Assembly: GCA_019096155.1 (NCBI GenBank)
Contig: JAHCVI010000001.1
Coordinates: 9,052,001-9,116,000, forward strand
Length of the DNA: 64,000 nucleotides
Direction of reading: 5' to 3'
Origin: Staphylotrichum longicolle
Lineage: Eukaryota > Ascomycota > Sordariomycetes > Sordariales > Chaetomiaceae
Shown: positions 10,969-22,165 of the stretch, in pieces
How the letters are laid out: each line of letters opens with the position of its first letter
Numbering within the stretch: position 1 is the stretch's first letter
Translations under genes and position numbers: made by a program
Notes under the pieces: generated by a model
What the model was told of the DNA's origin: nothing
What the model saw: only the letters and a program-made list of their open reading frames with translations
Databases searched by the model: none

Positions 10969-11858
10969 TTATACGAATGCCCCAGTCTTCTTCCGGTTGA
11001 ACGCCCGCTGGTCCCTCAGCCATTGGCGGTAGCCAGCCACGCTCGAGATCTTCTCGCCGTAAAAATCGGGTACTGCAGCATAGTCAGTCTCATGCATGGC
11101 ATCACCAGCAATAGAAAAAATGAAACAGAAAGAAAATACAAGGGAGGTCACGCACCCGGATTCCGCACCGAACTCGCGCTCGGATCGACGCGATGCTTCT
11201 TGATCCGCGCAAAGAACTCGCTCTCCTTGATCGCCATGGGGCCCTTGTACTTGCTCTTGAGCGCGTTGAAGACGGCGGTGCCGAGGCTCGGCCCGACCAG
11301 CCAGCCCAGCGCCGCGAAGCTCATGGTCATCAGGCCCAGCGTGATGAGCGGGTCCAGCGGGATCTGGCCCACCACGCTGTCCGCCATGCCCGAGCTCAGC
11401 ACCAGCGCCCCCGACGACCCGCTCGCCAGCGCGCCCACGATGCTGAAGGCCGACTGCCACCGCCGGCGGGCCTTGCGCAGCTGGAAGAAGGTGTTCCAGT
11501 CGAGCGTCACCTGCTCCGGGTGGGCGGCGGCGGCGGCTTTCGCCGCGGCGGCGGCCGCGTTGGCGTCCGCGGCGGCGTCCGGGGTTGCCGGCTGGGCTGG
11601 GTGGTGATGGCTGGTGGAGGCGTTGCGGCGCGGCGGTTGGGCGCGGTACTTGATGATGATGGAAGACGGGGTCGGCTGGGTCGAGAGGTGGCGGGTCTGT
11701 GGTTGTTGCTTGGAGGGGACGGCGGCCATGGAGAAGGGGGAGATGGTCAGGCCGGCCGAGTAGGGGCAGGCAGCGCTACGGAGGAGGGTCGGCTGGAGGC
11801 TGCCGGCGGAGCGGCCGGCGCCCGCGCGGAGCATGGTCGTCGCTGTCGAGGCGAGCAT
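10969..11858 (-). CDS. PAM17: Pam17, subunit of the mitochondrial presequence import motor
   Basis: Inner-membrane protein of the TIM23-associated import motor, needed for assembly of the Pam16/Pam18 module. Exons are 11858-11156 and 11072-10969, with an 83-nt intron (GTGCGT donor), giving 268 residues. The first 100 residues are a long mitochondrial targeting and linker region rich in Arg, Ser, Ala and Gln. The conserved part begins VTLDWNTFFQLRKARRR and has two membrane segments, around ALASGSSGALVLSS and ITLGLMTMSFAALGWLVG. It ends with the family signature PVPDFYGEKISSVAGYRQWL, which is restored exactly by the splice. The start at 11858 is preferred because upstream in-frame codons extend only into an unlikely leader. 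Confidence 0.95.
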
Positions 11859-12950
11859 CGTTGCAGCAGCGGTGCCGCGGTCTGGTTCGGAGAAATGGAG
11901 AAAGGTGTTGGCAATGCCAGTGGTGGCGGGATCGAACAACAGATGGAAGCTTGGAATGAAAGGCTGAGTGGAGAGTGGCCCTTGAGCCTTCGTCAGGATG
12001 GTCCTGGGTTGAGCAAGTCAATTGCTTCAGACAGTCCACAGTTCGCAGTCCACAGTTGGTTGCGGTGATGGAATGGTTGGAGCTGAAGTGGAGAATCAGA
12101 GCTTCAATTTTTGTGAGCCTCAGGCGCCGAAGCCCAGGCCTGCCCAGTCGGGGGAAATGCGATAACCGCGATTGCAGGGATCACAGCTACGGCACGTCCA
12201 CCATCGTTCCAAGCAAGCCTGCTCCAGAGATCACCAAAATCTTTGCAGCCATCTTTGAGGATGGAGGAAAGCTTCGAACCGCAGATGGCCCCTGTAAGAG
12301 ACCAATTGATCAGATCTGGGACTTGACTATTGCGGTGTCTGACGAATAATGGTTTTTGCCTAAGATACAGCTGAGCAAGTGAGAGACAGAAAATGTAACC
12401 TTAGATCAAAATAGTTGTTCTAGGCTTCGAAACAGCCCGTCTTAACAACTTATTCTACACTAAATACAAGAAAACAGTTTTTGGTTGATTTGTATAAACC
12501 ATGTGATACATGGAAAAGTAAATATTTATTTAACTTCATTTCTTTTGATATAGATTGAATTCTAAACACGTTTATTTGCCTCTGCTCGACTTGGGTAAAA
12601 ATGCAGTATAATAGTATCTATAGCTTCGTGTGGAGATCAAGATGGCCAACTGTTAACCCCTGTCAACATGCTGCTAAGGCTAAGGGAGGTACCCGCTTAA
12701 CGTTATTCGCTGGCCACTGCGTCAATCCCGCTGCGATTCAACCACAACCCAGCCTCTGACACGGCGGCCACCTTTCATTATTGTGCCGCCTCGCGGCGCG
12801 CGATAATGCTTTCTGCGGCCTGATTCTAGCCCAGATGCATGGCTTTTCTTTATTTCCTTTCCGTGCATCACACCTCGATCTGGACGGGCGCTGGGACGCG
12901 CGGCGCATCTTGCACGCGTCGCGCGCCTCGTCCCACCACGACCTGACAAA
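11859..12950. promoter_or_regulatory. Divergent promoter region PAM17 / chromodomain gene, with an AT-rich island
   Basis: About 1.1 kb between divergent starts. No gene is supported. Bases 12400-12630 are strikingly AT-rich compared with the rest of the window. Confidence 0.5.
12400..12630. other. AT-rich island
   Basis: By eye the most AT-rich stretch of the window, with runs such as AAATATTTATTTAA, set in otherwise GC-rich DNA. It could be a promoter-associated nucleosome-free region, a degraded repeat or a replication-origin-like segment; nothing visible decides between these. Confidence 0.5.
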
Positions 12951-14633
12951 ATGACGGGGACCAGCCTCCCACCACCACGACGCAAGACGACCGTCGAAAT
13001 TCCCCTCCACTCAGTTCGCAGATATGTTCCCGGCTCCGGCCCTCCTCCTCCCCGCATCTCGCTCGTGCCTCCACACGACTCGACGGCCTACATCATCGAC
13101 CAGTTCGTTCTTCCCACGGACAAAGACATGACACCCATTTCCCGGCGACTGATACACTACCATATCGGCTTTACCGATCTTCCGGCAGTCAAACTTTTGA
13201 TACCCTGCAATAAAGTGCTCGATTATGTCTCGCCTCGAGAGCTTGAGGACTGGGAATACCAGAACCTGGAGCACAAGGAGGAGGAGCGAGCGCGGCGGTT
13301 GGCTGAGAAGGAGAGGGCTAGGCCCGTCAAGAAGCAACCCGGCCGGCCTGCCAAGGTCCCTCTGGAGGATGTCGGAGCGTCGCGGAGGAGTTCCGTAGAC
13401 GAGGCGCTGCTGCTTGCCCAACACGTCGCCGGCCCTTCCCTGTCCACACCCAAGAAGCGGAAGCCCAGCCAGATTCCAGGCGAGGAGGAGGTAGCAGACA
13501 GCAACGCAGAGCCAGATGATGCCGCCATCTACCGACAACTGCAGGGTGATGCCGAGCTTGACGATGAGCTTGGGGAGTCCGACGACGATCTAGAAGCGGA
13601 CTCGGATTCTGTGGACCAACTTGCTCTGCAGCCTGATGCTTCTGCCCCTGAGGCCCCTTCTCGGACCGAAAGTCTCGGCCCGCGCCTGAAAGGCGCTTCA
13701 CCGCCTGGTGACTCCAGCACGGCTGTCAACGAAACGGGCACTCCGAGTGCTACTCCAGCAACTTCGGCCCTTCCTCCGAGCAAAAAATCCAGCTCTGGGA
13801 AAATTCATCCCGCCTGGGCACATGCATTCGGGCAGAAGAGCCGGTCTGAGCAACCTCAAAAGAACCATTCACAAAAGGGCCATGCTGCTCGCAATGGAAT
13901 GCCATTGTCGCTATTGACCAAGACGCAACATCCCAACCCTTCAACGTCCCTCGGCACACAAGGATCCGCGTTCAAAGTTGCCGGCTACTCCAACGGCGTG
14001 ACTTCACAGCTGTCAACGCCTAGCATTGGAGCCACTCCTCCCATTGGTTCAGAATCCTCGGCTCACAAGCGCAAGGCGCAGTCCAACGGGAAGCGACCAT
14101 CCCAGGAGAAGCAGCAGAAGACAAAGAGACCAAAGATCGAGCAGGAGGTCGAACCCACCGAGGAGGAGTGGGAGGTTAAGGATCTACTTGACGACCGTTG
14201 GTTCATTGAACAGGGGGTCAAGGTGCACAGGTACCTAGTCCTCTGGGCAGGGGACTGGCCTGAAGATCAGAATCCTACTTGGGAGCCAGCCGAGAATGTT
14301 CAGGACCGAGACCTGATCAAACGGTACCAAAAGAAAAAGAAGGCAGGTTTGCTGAAGCCTGTGAAGAAGACACAGAACACGCTGCATCGATATTTGGCAG
14401 GCGCCAAGTATGCCAGCGTTGCGGAGGCTTTTGAGGGTGACATTGATGAGCAGGCGGGACCAGCCCCCGCCGCCGAAATGGAGAGCGACGCCGAGCCGCC
14501 TGAAGAGACCTTTCTCGTCACGGCAAACTCGGGGGATGTCATGGCGAACAACAAGAGGGCAGCACCACAGCCGACTTTTGGGTCGTTTGACACTCTGCTG
14601 GAACGGTACAACCAAAACTTCCCGCGAGGTTGA
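12951..14633 (+). CDS. Chromodomain protein, possibly CDP-2-like
   Basis: Single exon, 560 residues, with a good start context (ACAAAATGACG). The N-terminal 110 residues are a conserved-looking globular region (SRRLIHYHIGFTDLPAVKL). A charged helix follows, then about 250 residues of acidic and Ser/Pro-rich disorder with KR-rich stretches. A chromodomain lies at about residues 404-458, with EEWEVKDLLDDRWF, the aromatic cage-type YLVLWAGDWPEDQNPTWEP and a basic helix after it. Chromodomains bind methylated histone tails. One C-terminal chromodomain in a protein of this size resembles Neurospora CDP-2 of the HCHC heterochromatin deacetylase complex, but I cannot confirm that orthology from sequence alone. 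Confidence 0.85.
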   Translation: MTGTSLPPPRRKTTVEIPLHSVRRYVPGSGPPPPRISLVPPHDSTAYIIDQFVLPTDKDMTPISRRLIHYHIGFTDLPAVKLLIPCNKVLDYVSPRELEDWEYQNLEHKEEERARRLAEKERARPVKKQPGRPAKVPLEDVGASRRSSVDEALLLAQHVAGPSLSTPKKRKPSQIPGEEEVADSNAEPDDAAIYRQLQGDAELDDELGESDDDLEADSDSVDQLALQPDASAPEAPSRTESLGPRLKGASPPGDSSTAVNETGTPSATPATSALPPSKKSSSGKIHPAWAHAFGQKSRSEQPQKNHSQKGHAARNGMPLSLLTKTQHPNPSTSLGTQGSAFKVAGYSNGVTSQLSTPSIGATPPIGSESSAHKRKAQSNGKRPSQEKQQKTKRPKIEQEVEPTEEEWEVKDLLDDRWFIEQGVKVHRYLVLWAGDWPEDQNPTWEPAENVQDRDLIKRYQKKKKAGLLKPVKKTQNTLHRYLAGAKYASVAEAFEGDIDEQAGPAPAAEMESDAEPPEETFLVTANSGDVMANNKRAAPQPTFGSFDTLLERYNQNFPRG

Positions 14634-16515
14634 ACAGGATGCAAACAACCCGGAACCATCACATACCAAACCTCTCACTCCCCATCCCTGCTCACTGATT
14701 GTGCAGTGGCGCGAAGCAGCATCTCCGCGGCATGACTGGGGTTCAGGAGCAGGATGTACAGATTAGAGCACGTCGATAAGACGGAGCTCAGCAGTGGCAA
14801 GACATTGATCACATACGGAGTCACAATTCACCAGCCCCTACTCACCGCTCTGAGGTACCCCATCACCAGCAAGTCACCGATCGCGCCAGGCACCCCCGCG
14901 CTCAAGCTGCGAGAAATGAGGGACCTGGTTTGCACATCTTTGCGGGCCACACAGCTGGCCACCGAGCGAGAGTATCACAGGGGCCTCCACAAGCCCATGT
15001 CCTCTCGAGCACGAGAAGGGAGATCATAAGAGCGACAAAAACACAGGAGGTGGAGGGAAGTATCACTCCCTCGAGCTTTTCTTGCAAAGTAGCTGGCAGG
15101 AACAACAATGAATTCACGAATCAGTCTCCTGTACCCTGTGTGATTTGGATCGAAGTGACACCGTGTTCCCACAGCAAACACAAGTCTTGAAACCCGGAAC
15201 TGCAAAACGTGTTACCCGGAGTCCCAACCCCCACGAACGCCACGATCACCTAGCATCAGTCCAAGATGAAGGTATGCACAAGGAGAGAGTGGATTGCGCC
15301 ACGCAGATTCCCCGCCGCGCGGGGACAGACAGTTGCGTATTACCATCATCACCTGCTGTTATCATTTCTGAAGAAGGGGCTGGCTCATCGTGAGTCGTCG
15401 GCCACCACACACCGCCAACATCGCGAATGGGACGGAACCTCCCGGATCAACGGGTGGCTGCAGGGCCACTGCACGGGATGGTCCACTGGCGTGGGGGTGT
15501 AAGGCTGTGTCGAGGTGTTGACATTGCATGGCCTTGACGTGGCATCGGCCCGTGCCTTGTTTTTTATTTTTGTTGTCTTTTGAATCCTAGTGTGGCTTCT
15601 TGGTTTGGTTTCTGTGTCAGGGGGGCATGTCAGCAGAGGCGGTGAGGTGAACTCGCTTTGGAGACATTGGAAGTGTGACTATTGAAGTGTTGTCCTGCTT
15701 GGTCAATGGTGAAACTGGTTAGCTGCAGTCTAGGGACGCTTGGTATCGAAGAAGAGGTTGATCTTTAAGGTCGTAGATGAAGTGTAATCATGAAGTTGAA
15801 ATAGGGATGAGGGCTCTGGCTGACTACTGCGTTTGGTGAAGAGGATACAATATCGCAAGGCGGAGACGGCTCAAGAGCTCCAACCAGATGCCTGACGTGC
15901 AACTGCTGAAGCGCCTCAGAAGCTGTCAAAGCCAGTCAAAATGACGTTCAACATACCAAGCAGCTCACTCGCGGGTTGAAAAACGCAGTTACAGCGAAAG
16001 CTGCTCATTGTAAGCATTCTGCGAATGGCTGGAGGTCAGGACTTGAAATCCAGAAGGAGCGATGTAGGTCCTATAGAATCACAAACCAGATACTCATTGC
16101 CCCGAGAAATACATTGAAGAGATCAACGGAGAGCGACAGAGCTCGTCGACTACCTATATTATCAGTATCAGGACCTGACCCTCCCCCCGCGTCCTCTTGA
16201 TGGAGGCCATCTTATCCTCGCACAATCTACGATGTGCAAGCACCTTGAGTAGAGCACCAGCATAAGCAACCAGACCACATTTAAAGCATTGAATAAGTCA
16301 TAAAATTTGCCTTGGGGCGGGGCGGCTTGCGCTCTCTGGTCTGTCTAGGAATGCCACACGACTCCTAAAAAAACCGTCTATCGAGACATTACCATTTTCA
16401 CACCCAAACCCACACCGGGCTGTCTCAACCAGTAGTACCGACCGGTTCCTCCAAAGACTGTAGCCACGTAAAGTCTGCTCCAAAAGCATCGCAATCAAGA
16501 AGCAAGAATACCACT
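14634..16515. other. Intergenic, no supported gene
   Basis: About 1.9 kb between two convergent genes. Short frames only, no recognisable motif. Confidence 0.55.
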
Positions 16516-17610
16516 TCACTTTCCCCCAACGGCCTCGGCAGCCAGTCTCCTCTCAATCTCCAAAACCCCAGCCATGCCTTCCCGTATCTCCCTCACACCC
16601 TGGCCGTTTTGATCCAGCCTCTTGAACGGCAACCTCGGCACCGCACATGAATCCTCGCTCTCGCCATGGAAGTAGGGCATCGCCGCCTTGACGCCGATGA
16701 ACCCGTACCGTATCGCCAGCCAGTCCCCCTTGGCGACCTCGTGCTGCAGCGCCCTCGCCTCCTTCAGCCGGCCTTCCTCAAACAGCTCCCCGATCCTCAC
16801 GCACGCCCTCGGCGCGAGGTTCGCGAACCCGCTGATCGTCCCGTGCGCGCCCACGACCAACCCCTGCAGGATGAAATCCGCGCTGCCCCCGCCGACAAAG
16901 AAGTCGTCTCTGCCGGCCCTCACCCTCAGCGCCCCCTCCACCACCCGCGCCAGCTTGCCCGTGTTTCCACATGTCAGCTTGACGCCACGATCCTCGGGTT
17001 CTTTGCCAGCCGCACAAGCACGTCCGAGTCCAGATCCACCCCGTTCGCAGCCGCGGGGAGTTGTACACAACCACGGGCAGCGCGCTCTTCCTCGCCACCT
17101 CCTCGAAGAACCCGACCACCCCCTCGGCGTCCATCAGGCCCGGTAATACCCCGGCGGCAGCACCAGCGCGTGCGTGGCGCCGGCCTCCCGCGCCTCGCGG
17201 CACAGCTCGAGCGTCTCGCGCACCGACTGCGCCGAGCAGCCGGCCAGGATGGGCACGGGGGCGTGCGAGTCGGTCTCGTGGCGCACCGTGTCGGCGACGG
17301 CCTCGATGGCCGCGCGGCGCTCGCGGCGCGAGAGGTGGACCGCCTCGCCGTTGGAGCCGTGGACGACCAGGCCCGACACGCCGGCGGCGAGCAGACGCGC
17401 CGTGTGCCGCTGCGTGGCGGGGATGTCGATCGTGTCGTCTGGGAGGGAGGTCGGGGTGGAGGGCTGGAAGAAGGCGGGCATGGGGACGTAGACGCCGCGC
17501 GGGAGGGGGACCGGGTTGGGTTGGTGGTTGTGGTGGTGGTTGGGGTGGTGGACCGTGGTGCCGGAGGGAGGGGTGATGGGGAGGTTGGTGGTTGGGGATG
17601 ATGGTTCCAT
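16516..17610 (-). CDS. Dihydrodipicolinate synthase-family aldolase, frame broken three times
   Basis: Class I aldolase or lyase of the DapA superfamily. Fungal members include 2-keto-3-deoxy-acid aldolases, so a sugar-acid or hydroxyproline-type substrate is likely but not shown. Read as one exon it would be about 365 residues with a His/Pro-rich N-terminal extension. Visible motifs are GVYVPMPAFF, the GSNGEAVHLS substrate loop, VLPPGYY, the catalytic Tyr in VVVYNSP, the Schiff-base Lys in GVKLTCGNTG, and GGSADFILQG. Continuity needs one extra base at each of three places: about 17138-17143 (GGCCCGG), 17052-17057 (CGGGG) and 16983-16987 (GCC). The three losses add to 3, so start and stop are in the same frame. 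An assembly error is more likely than a true pseudogene because the protein on both sides is intact. Confidence 0.85.
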
Positions 17611-20600
17611 TGTGAAGTGTTGTTGCGCTATGTGTGTGGTCGAGTTTGGTTGTGTGTGTTTGTTTGACTAGAACAATTTGAGGAGAGGGGTGAAGCGAGT
17701 CGAGAAGGCGTTCACCGGAGGTAGCAACGGTGCGTGTGTTTGGAAAAGCCTAATGCCACGGGGTTCGGTGTATTTATGTCCGGCCAACCCAGACAAAGAA
17801 AAGCAAGTTGGTAACAAGAACGGGGCGGTTGGAAAGGGGTCGGTGGGGAGGTCTGGGCGGACGGATGATAGAAGAGGAATGGAAAGGGCAAGGAAATAAC
17901 GTTCAGTGCAGAATGCTGGCGGCATGATTTAAATCTCTGCTGGTGTCGGGATCAGCGCGAGACGAGACAAGCCACGCCGGATGAGGCTCTTCTCGCAGGC
18001 CGGGTAACGACCTCAGGGTCAAGGGGGCGTGGTTGCTCAGTTGCCCACTTGGGCACGCGTGGGGGTTCTAGATGAGGCAGGGCGACCCCGGGGAAGATCC
18101 GGAGCGCGTCCAGGAGCGATGGAAGCTGTGCGACAAGACTTGCGTGGCATGTTTCGGGCCAGTTGAGTGTCTGGGAAGGGATCATGGGAACGACCTCAGC
18201 CCCCTCCCCTGTGCCCCGGGGTACGGTGGCCGGCGAATGAGCGGCGAGTTCGCTCTCGGGATTGTTGGGCGGACAAGCGCAGACCGACAAGTCGACGACC
18301 TGTCAGCTTCGCCAGACTCCCCGGGGACGATGACGATGATTGACGCCATCGGGAAGGAATAGTCTGCTGCTAAGCGTATTTGATGTGTCAAGGCGAGGTT
18401 TGTATAAGCTAATAACCTGGAAGGTCCAAGGTGTGTGAACGGATCCCCGATGGTCGGAAAACCGCACGGCAGTTGCAAATTGCCAGTGGAACACGGAAAG
18501 GAAATGGATCGGAAAGGCAACCGGGCGTCGCACAAAGCGATGGCAAAGGCAGACAAAGGCAGGCAGGCAAAGGCAGGCAACAAAAAACGGTGTCAGTGGA
18601 AGCTTCCATTTCGGGCTTGACCCCCACGCTCCGGCAAAAGCTCAGATAGCGGGTACCCCTGCTGCGGATCGTGTCAAGGTCCCCATTCGCCGGGCGCTTC
18701 AGGGGCAAATTCGCTTCCCAGCTGCTTTGGGGAAGTTCCAGCGGTCACGGCGCGCCAATCGACGGCTGATCCTTGGGACCTCGCCCACCCGATTCCGGCA
18801 GTTTGGTTAGCAGTGGGGGCAGCGAAGCGACAGCGCCCGGATTTTGCACCCGTAGAGTCGCATTTGGGTCGCTCAGGATCGGCTGAAGGGCGCCAGCCTC
18901 TGTTGCTCACCGATGCAGGCCCGGCAGGGTAAGTTGGCGCGAGATGAAGCAGAAGCATGGTGCATCCAAAGAAAGCAAGGTGAGCCGAACCAATAGGCAG
19001 CCTTGGCAGGGCACACATGGCATCGCGATGGTGGAGATTGAAGGAGCAACTTTTGGATTTCCCACCTACCAAAATCCAACGAGCCTACTGTACCTTCCAC
19101 TTCCATCCTCGCCGGGTCCCAGCCCCGTTTTCCTCCACCGGTCGGTCCAAATTTCCTCCCGGAAATTGAAGCGGGAACAATTGACGATCCCTTGCATCGA
19201 CCAACTCTCACGTGAGCCCTGCCCATCCATCCATCCGGATCCCGTGGGGGACCTTCCCCAGGTTTTCTAACCTCTTATGGTGGCGCTATTGGCGTCTTCC
19301 CCAGTTTCATGACAGGGTGATCCAAGTTCCCGTCACCCCAAAACTGTGCATGCTGTGGAGGGGGTTCACCGGCGCTTCCTCGTGTTTGTGGAAGACATGG
19401 TCTCACTCGCGTACGGCGTCGACCCCATTGGCTCCCAGCCGGCCTTGTGACCGACAGGTGTTTGCATCCTTTGTCTTGCATCGTCTCGACACGACCACTG
19501 GAGACCAAGTCCATTCTCAGCAGTGCCAATGCAAACCTAGGAAGGCGGTCTGTCCACGGGATCAAAAGAACCTGGCACCCCCTGGCCACTAGAGCTTCTG
19601 GACCTCTCGGCTCGCCATGGTTCTTGCGTCCCACGTCCCATCGCCATGTTGACCTCGCCCTTCGTCTCGCTAAGCCCGCTGGAGGTTGCTGGTGGATACT
19701 GACACAAGGGTTACTACTGTTGCACCTACGGGCCGATCTTTGTCGGCCCCGGATGCGGTTCTCATCCAGACAACGAGCAGCTTCATATGCACCAGGAACA
19801 GAGTTATTCCCGCCAATCTCCGACTACGGCCGCTTGGTGTTTCTTTGCACCAGATTGTCATACTACCGAGCTCCGGTGGCAGACTGCTCAGGTAGTGCCA
19901 GGCGGTTGTGGTCACAACGCGGATCATGCCTTGACGTGAAAGATAGCTACGACTCTAACGAGGCTCTTGCAATCCGCAGAGCCGCTTGACCAGAAAGACG
20001 CTACACCTTGACAGAAGAAACATGCGAGAGTAATACGGATCCCTGGCACAGCATCCTGCAAGAAGCTCAAGTAAGATTAGGTGGGACTCTCAGTGTGTTG
20101 GTTCAAGCCCGCCTGACTCTAATATGTCCTTGGATCAAATAGATCTCTTGGACTGATTTAATCAATTGCGTGAGTAGTTGACTCTGTTCCTCTGTTTCCG
20201 TCGCAACATATCAGCCAGGGATCAAGGGTAAGCATAAGCCGGATTTCTTCTTTTGTACGATCTGTGAGACTACAGAGCTCAACTCGGTGGTCTGTAGATC
20301 AGGCGTGCTCTGACGCACCAGAGATGAGAACCTCATCAACAACTTACAACTTCCGCAGAGCACCAGTCTGTACACATGCCTCGTAAACTACAGCACTTGT
20401 GGTTGCCCAATCTATTGATGGAAATTGCAATACTAGGTATTCCCTCTATGTGAACCCTCGATGGTCCTAAAGACCAGGCTTTGTCAAGTCAGCCCTGATG
20501 GGTTGGTCTGGAACAAACGGTCTCTCGCTTCCCTCAGGAGAAAACAGGCGCCCAAAAAAACCGAAGTCACCATCTCAGAAGAACTCTCATGGCCAGGAAA

Positions 20601-20662
20601 ACTCTGAATAGGTGCTTCTGAAAGAGGTACGTGCCTCCAAAAAACAAATTTGCTTCCCCGCC
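17611..20662. other. Long intergenic region, no supported gene
   Basis: About 3 kb. Open frames such as 19447-19989 lack family motifs. An imperfect AAAGGCAGGCA repeat lies at 18545-18581. Bases 17620-17900 probably form the aldolase promoter. Confidence 0.55.
18545..18581. repeat. Imperfect short tandem repeat
   Basis: Three imperfect units built on AAAGGCAGGCA, each 10-14 bp. Low complexity rather than a functional array. Confidence 0.5.
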
Positions 20663-21718
20663 CTAATAAAACACCAAACACCTCACCTCAACACTCTCCC
20701 TGTTCCCCTGCCCCTGCGTGTCGGGATCCTCCACCGCGCAATGGACCGCCCTCCTCGCCGCCGCCGTCTCGTCGCTGTCGAAGCACTTGATGAGCACCAC
20801 CTCGTCGGGCCGCCGCCTGTACTTGTAGTACCACCGGTGCGCCGGGTTGGGCCTGGCGGTCCACGACTCCTGCCGCCGGCCCGTGCTGGTGTGGATGATG
20901 GACGCCGGGACCAGGTCCGCGTCCGGGACGGTGGTCGCATCGGCTAGCGCGAGCGGGGAGGTGAGGACGGTGCTGATGGGGCGCCAGACCTGGGTTTTTG
21001 GTTCCCCGGATGTTGGGGCAAATTAGTTGTCTTGGTTATATGGGATTATGGGAGGGGGAACGGGCATGGGGAAAGAGATGTAACTTACGTTGATGATCTG
21101 CCAGCGGCGCGTCATTTCTCGGGAGGCCTCTCCCGGGTCTGGGAACTGCTCGCGCAGGCGGATGACGGCGCCGTCGTACGACTGGTCGACGTGGGCTCGG
21201 TGGAGCGGGCCCCGGGAGTTGGTGTTGTGTTGGCTGATGCTGTGCCAGTGCGCCGGGCCTCGACGGACTTGATGGCCGAATCTGATGACTCGAATGGCGC
21301 CGGTACTGGAAGATATAGCGGAAATTAGGGGCAGTACTGAGGAAAGCGCGAGGGGAGGTTTGTTTCAACTTACACATGCTTGAGGAGCTTTTCGCATTCA
21401 GGATAGTAGTTGTTCCGGATTTTATGTTCATCAAGCAACTGGTCTACCGAGCTGGCGTGGTTCAGGTACTGAAAGCCATGACTATCGAGGGTGAAGCCAT
21501 CTGTTTGCTCGGATATGTCTGTGATGATGTGCGTGAGGGGGATCGTAGGCCGTTCGTTGGTGACTTGGGTACTATGACGCAGGATGTTGGATTAGTTCGG
21601 CTCCAGCATTTCAAGAAGAGTCTTCTCTGATTTACCTCCCAACGTAGACGGGTGTTGGCGGGCTGCCATCCCCGGGATCATTGTAGTAGTTGATCGTCGT
21701 GGCAAGGTCATGACCCAT
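20663..21718 (-). CDS. CmcJ/AsaB-like putative hydroxylase/desaturase
   Basis: Four exons on the minus strand, 21718-21636, 21571-21374, 21305-21089 and 20989-20663, giving 274 residues, the usual size. All introns are GT-AG (GTAAAT, GTAAGT, GTAAGT donors). The spliced protein carries the family's landmarks in order: INYYNDPGDGSPPTPVYVG at the start, the PTIPLTHIITDI strand, GPAHWHSISQHN, RAHVDQSYDGA, RWQIINVWRPI, NPAHRWYYKYRRRPDEV, IKCFDSD and a C-terminal REVE-like strand (NRESVEVRCLVFY). Relatives act in fungal secondary metabolism (aspergillic acid AsaB) and bacterial cephamycin methoxylation (CmcJ); the reaction of this one is unknown. It is divergent from the HSP70-like gene across about 450 bp, so the two may share regulation. 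Confidence 0.86.
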
Positions 21719-22165
21719 CGTTCAACCCTTCATTCCCCCCTCGTGATCTCTTAGAACCTCCTACTGTGTGATATAAAAATGGAGGAAGTTAGGAGATTGC
21801 AGAACTACTTAGTAGCCACACAAAAACCTTCAATACACGACAGTTGCTCTCCTGAGGAAGTCAACCACGTTGACTCATTGAGGCTGTCGAACTTGCGGAG
21901 TTGGGCGTCTCATATAGATTACCCGCCTAGAGTCGGCTTTGTTACCACAAACTAAATGTAGAACTTGCTGTTTTGGCCCGAGAGTTTAGCAGGGCAGGGT
22001 CAGTCCCAGCTTGCGGCACGGGATGCGACTTGGAACTTTGGATTGTTCCGAGCATTGCTGACGGACCGCACCGACCGCCAACCGGATGTCTGCACTTTTT
22101 GGTTGGTTCCCACCAAAACCAAACAGACTAATTGCGACGTCAAGCAAGTCGCGACATCCAGAATA
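21719..22165. promoter_or_regulatory. Divergent promoter region, CmcJ-like / HSP70-like
   Basis: About 450 bp between the two start codons; both promoters must be inside it. No convincing TATA or operator is visible. Confidence 0.5.

Noticed and set aside
17134..17203. Possible intron explaining the aldolase frame change
   Set aside because: The would-be intron would delete conserved family sequence, and no good GT-AG pair fits.
19447..19989. 180-codon plus-strand frame
   Set aside because: No motif, no introns, and composition typical of non-coding sequence.
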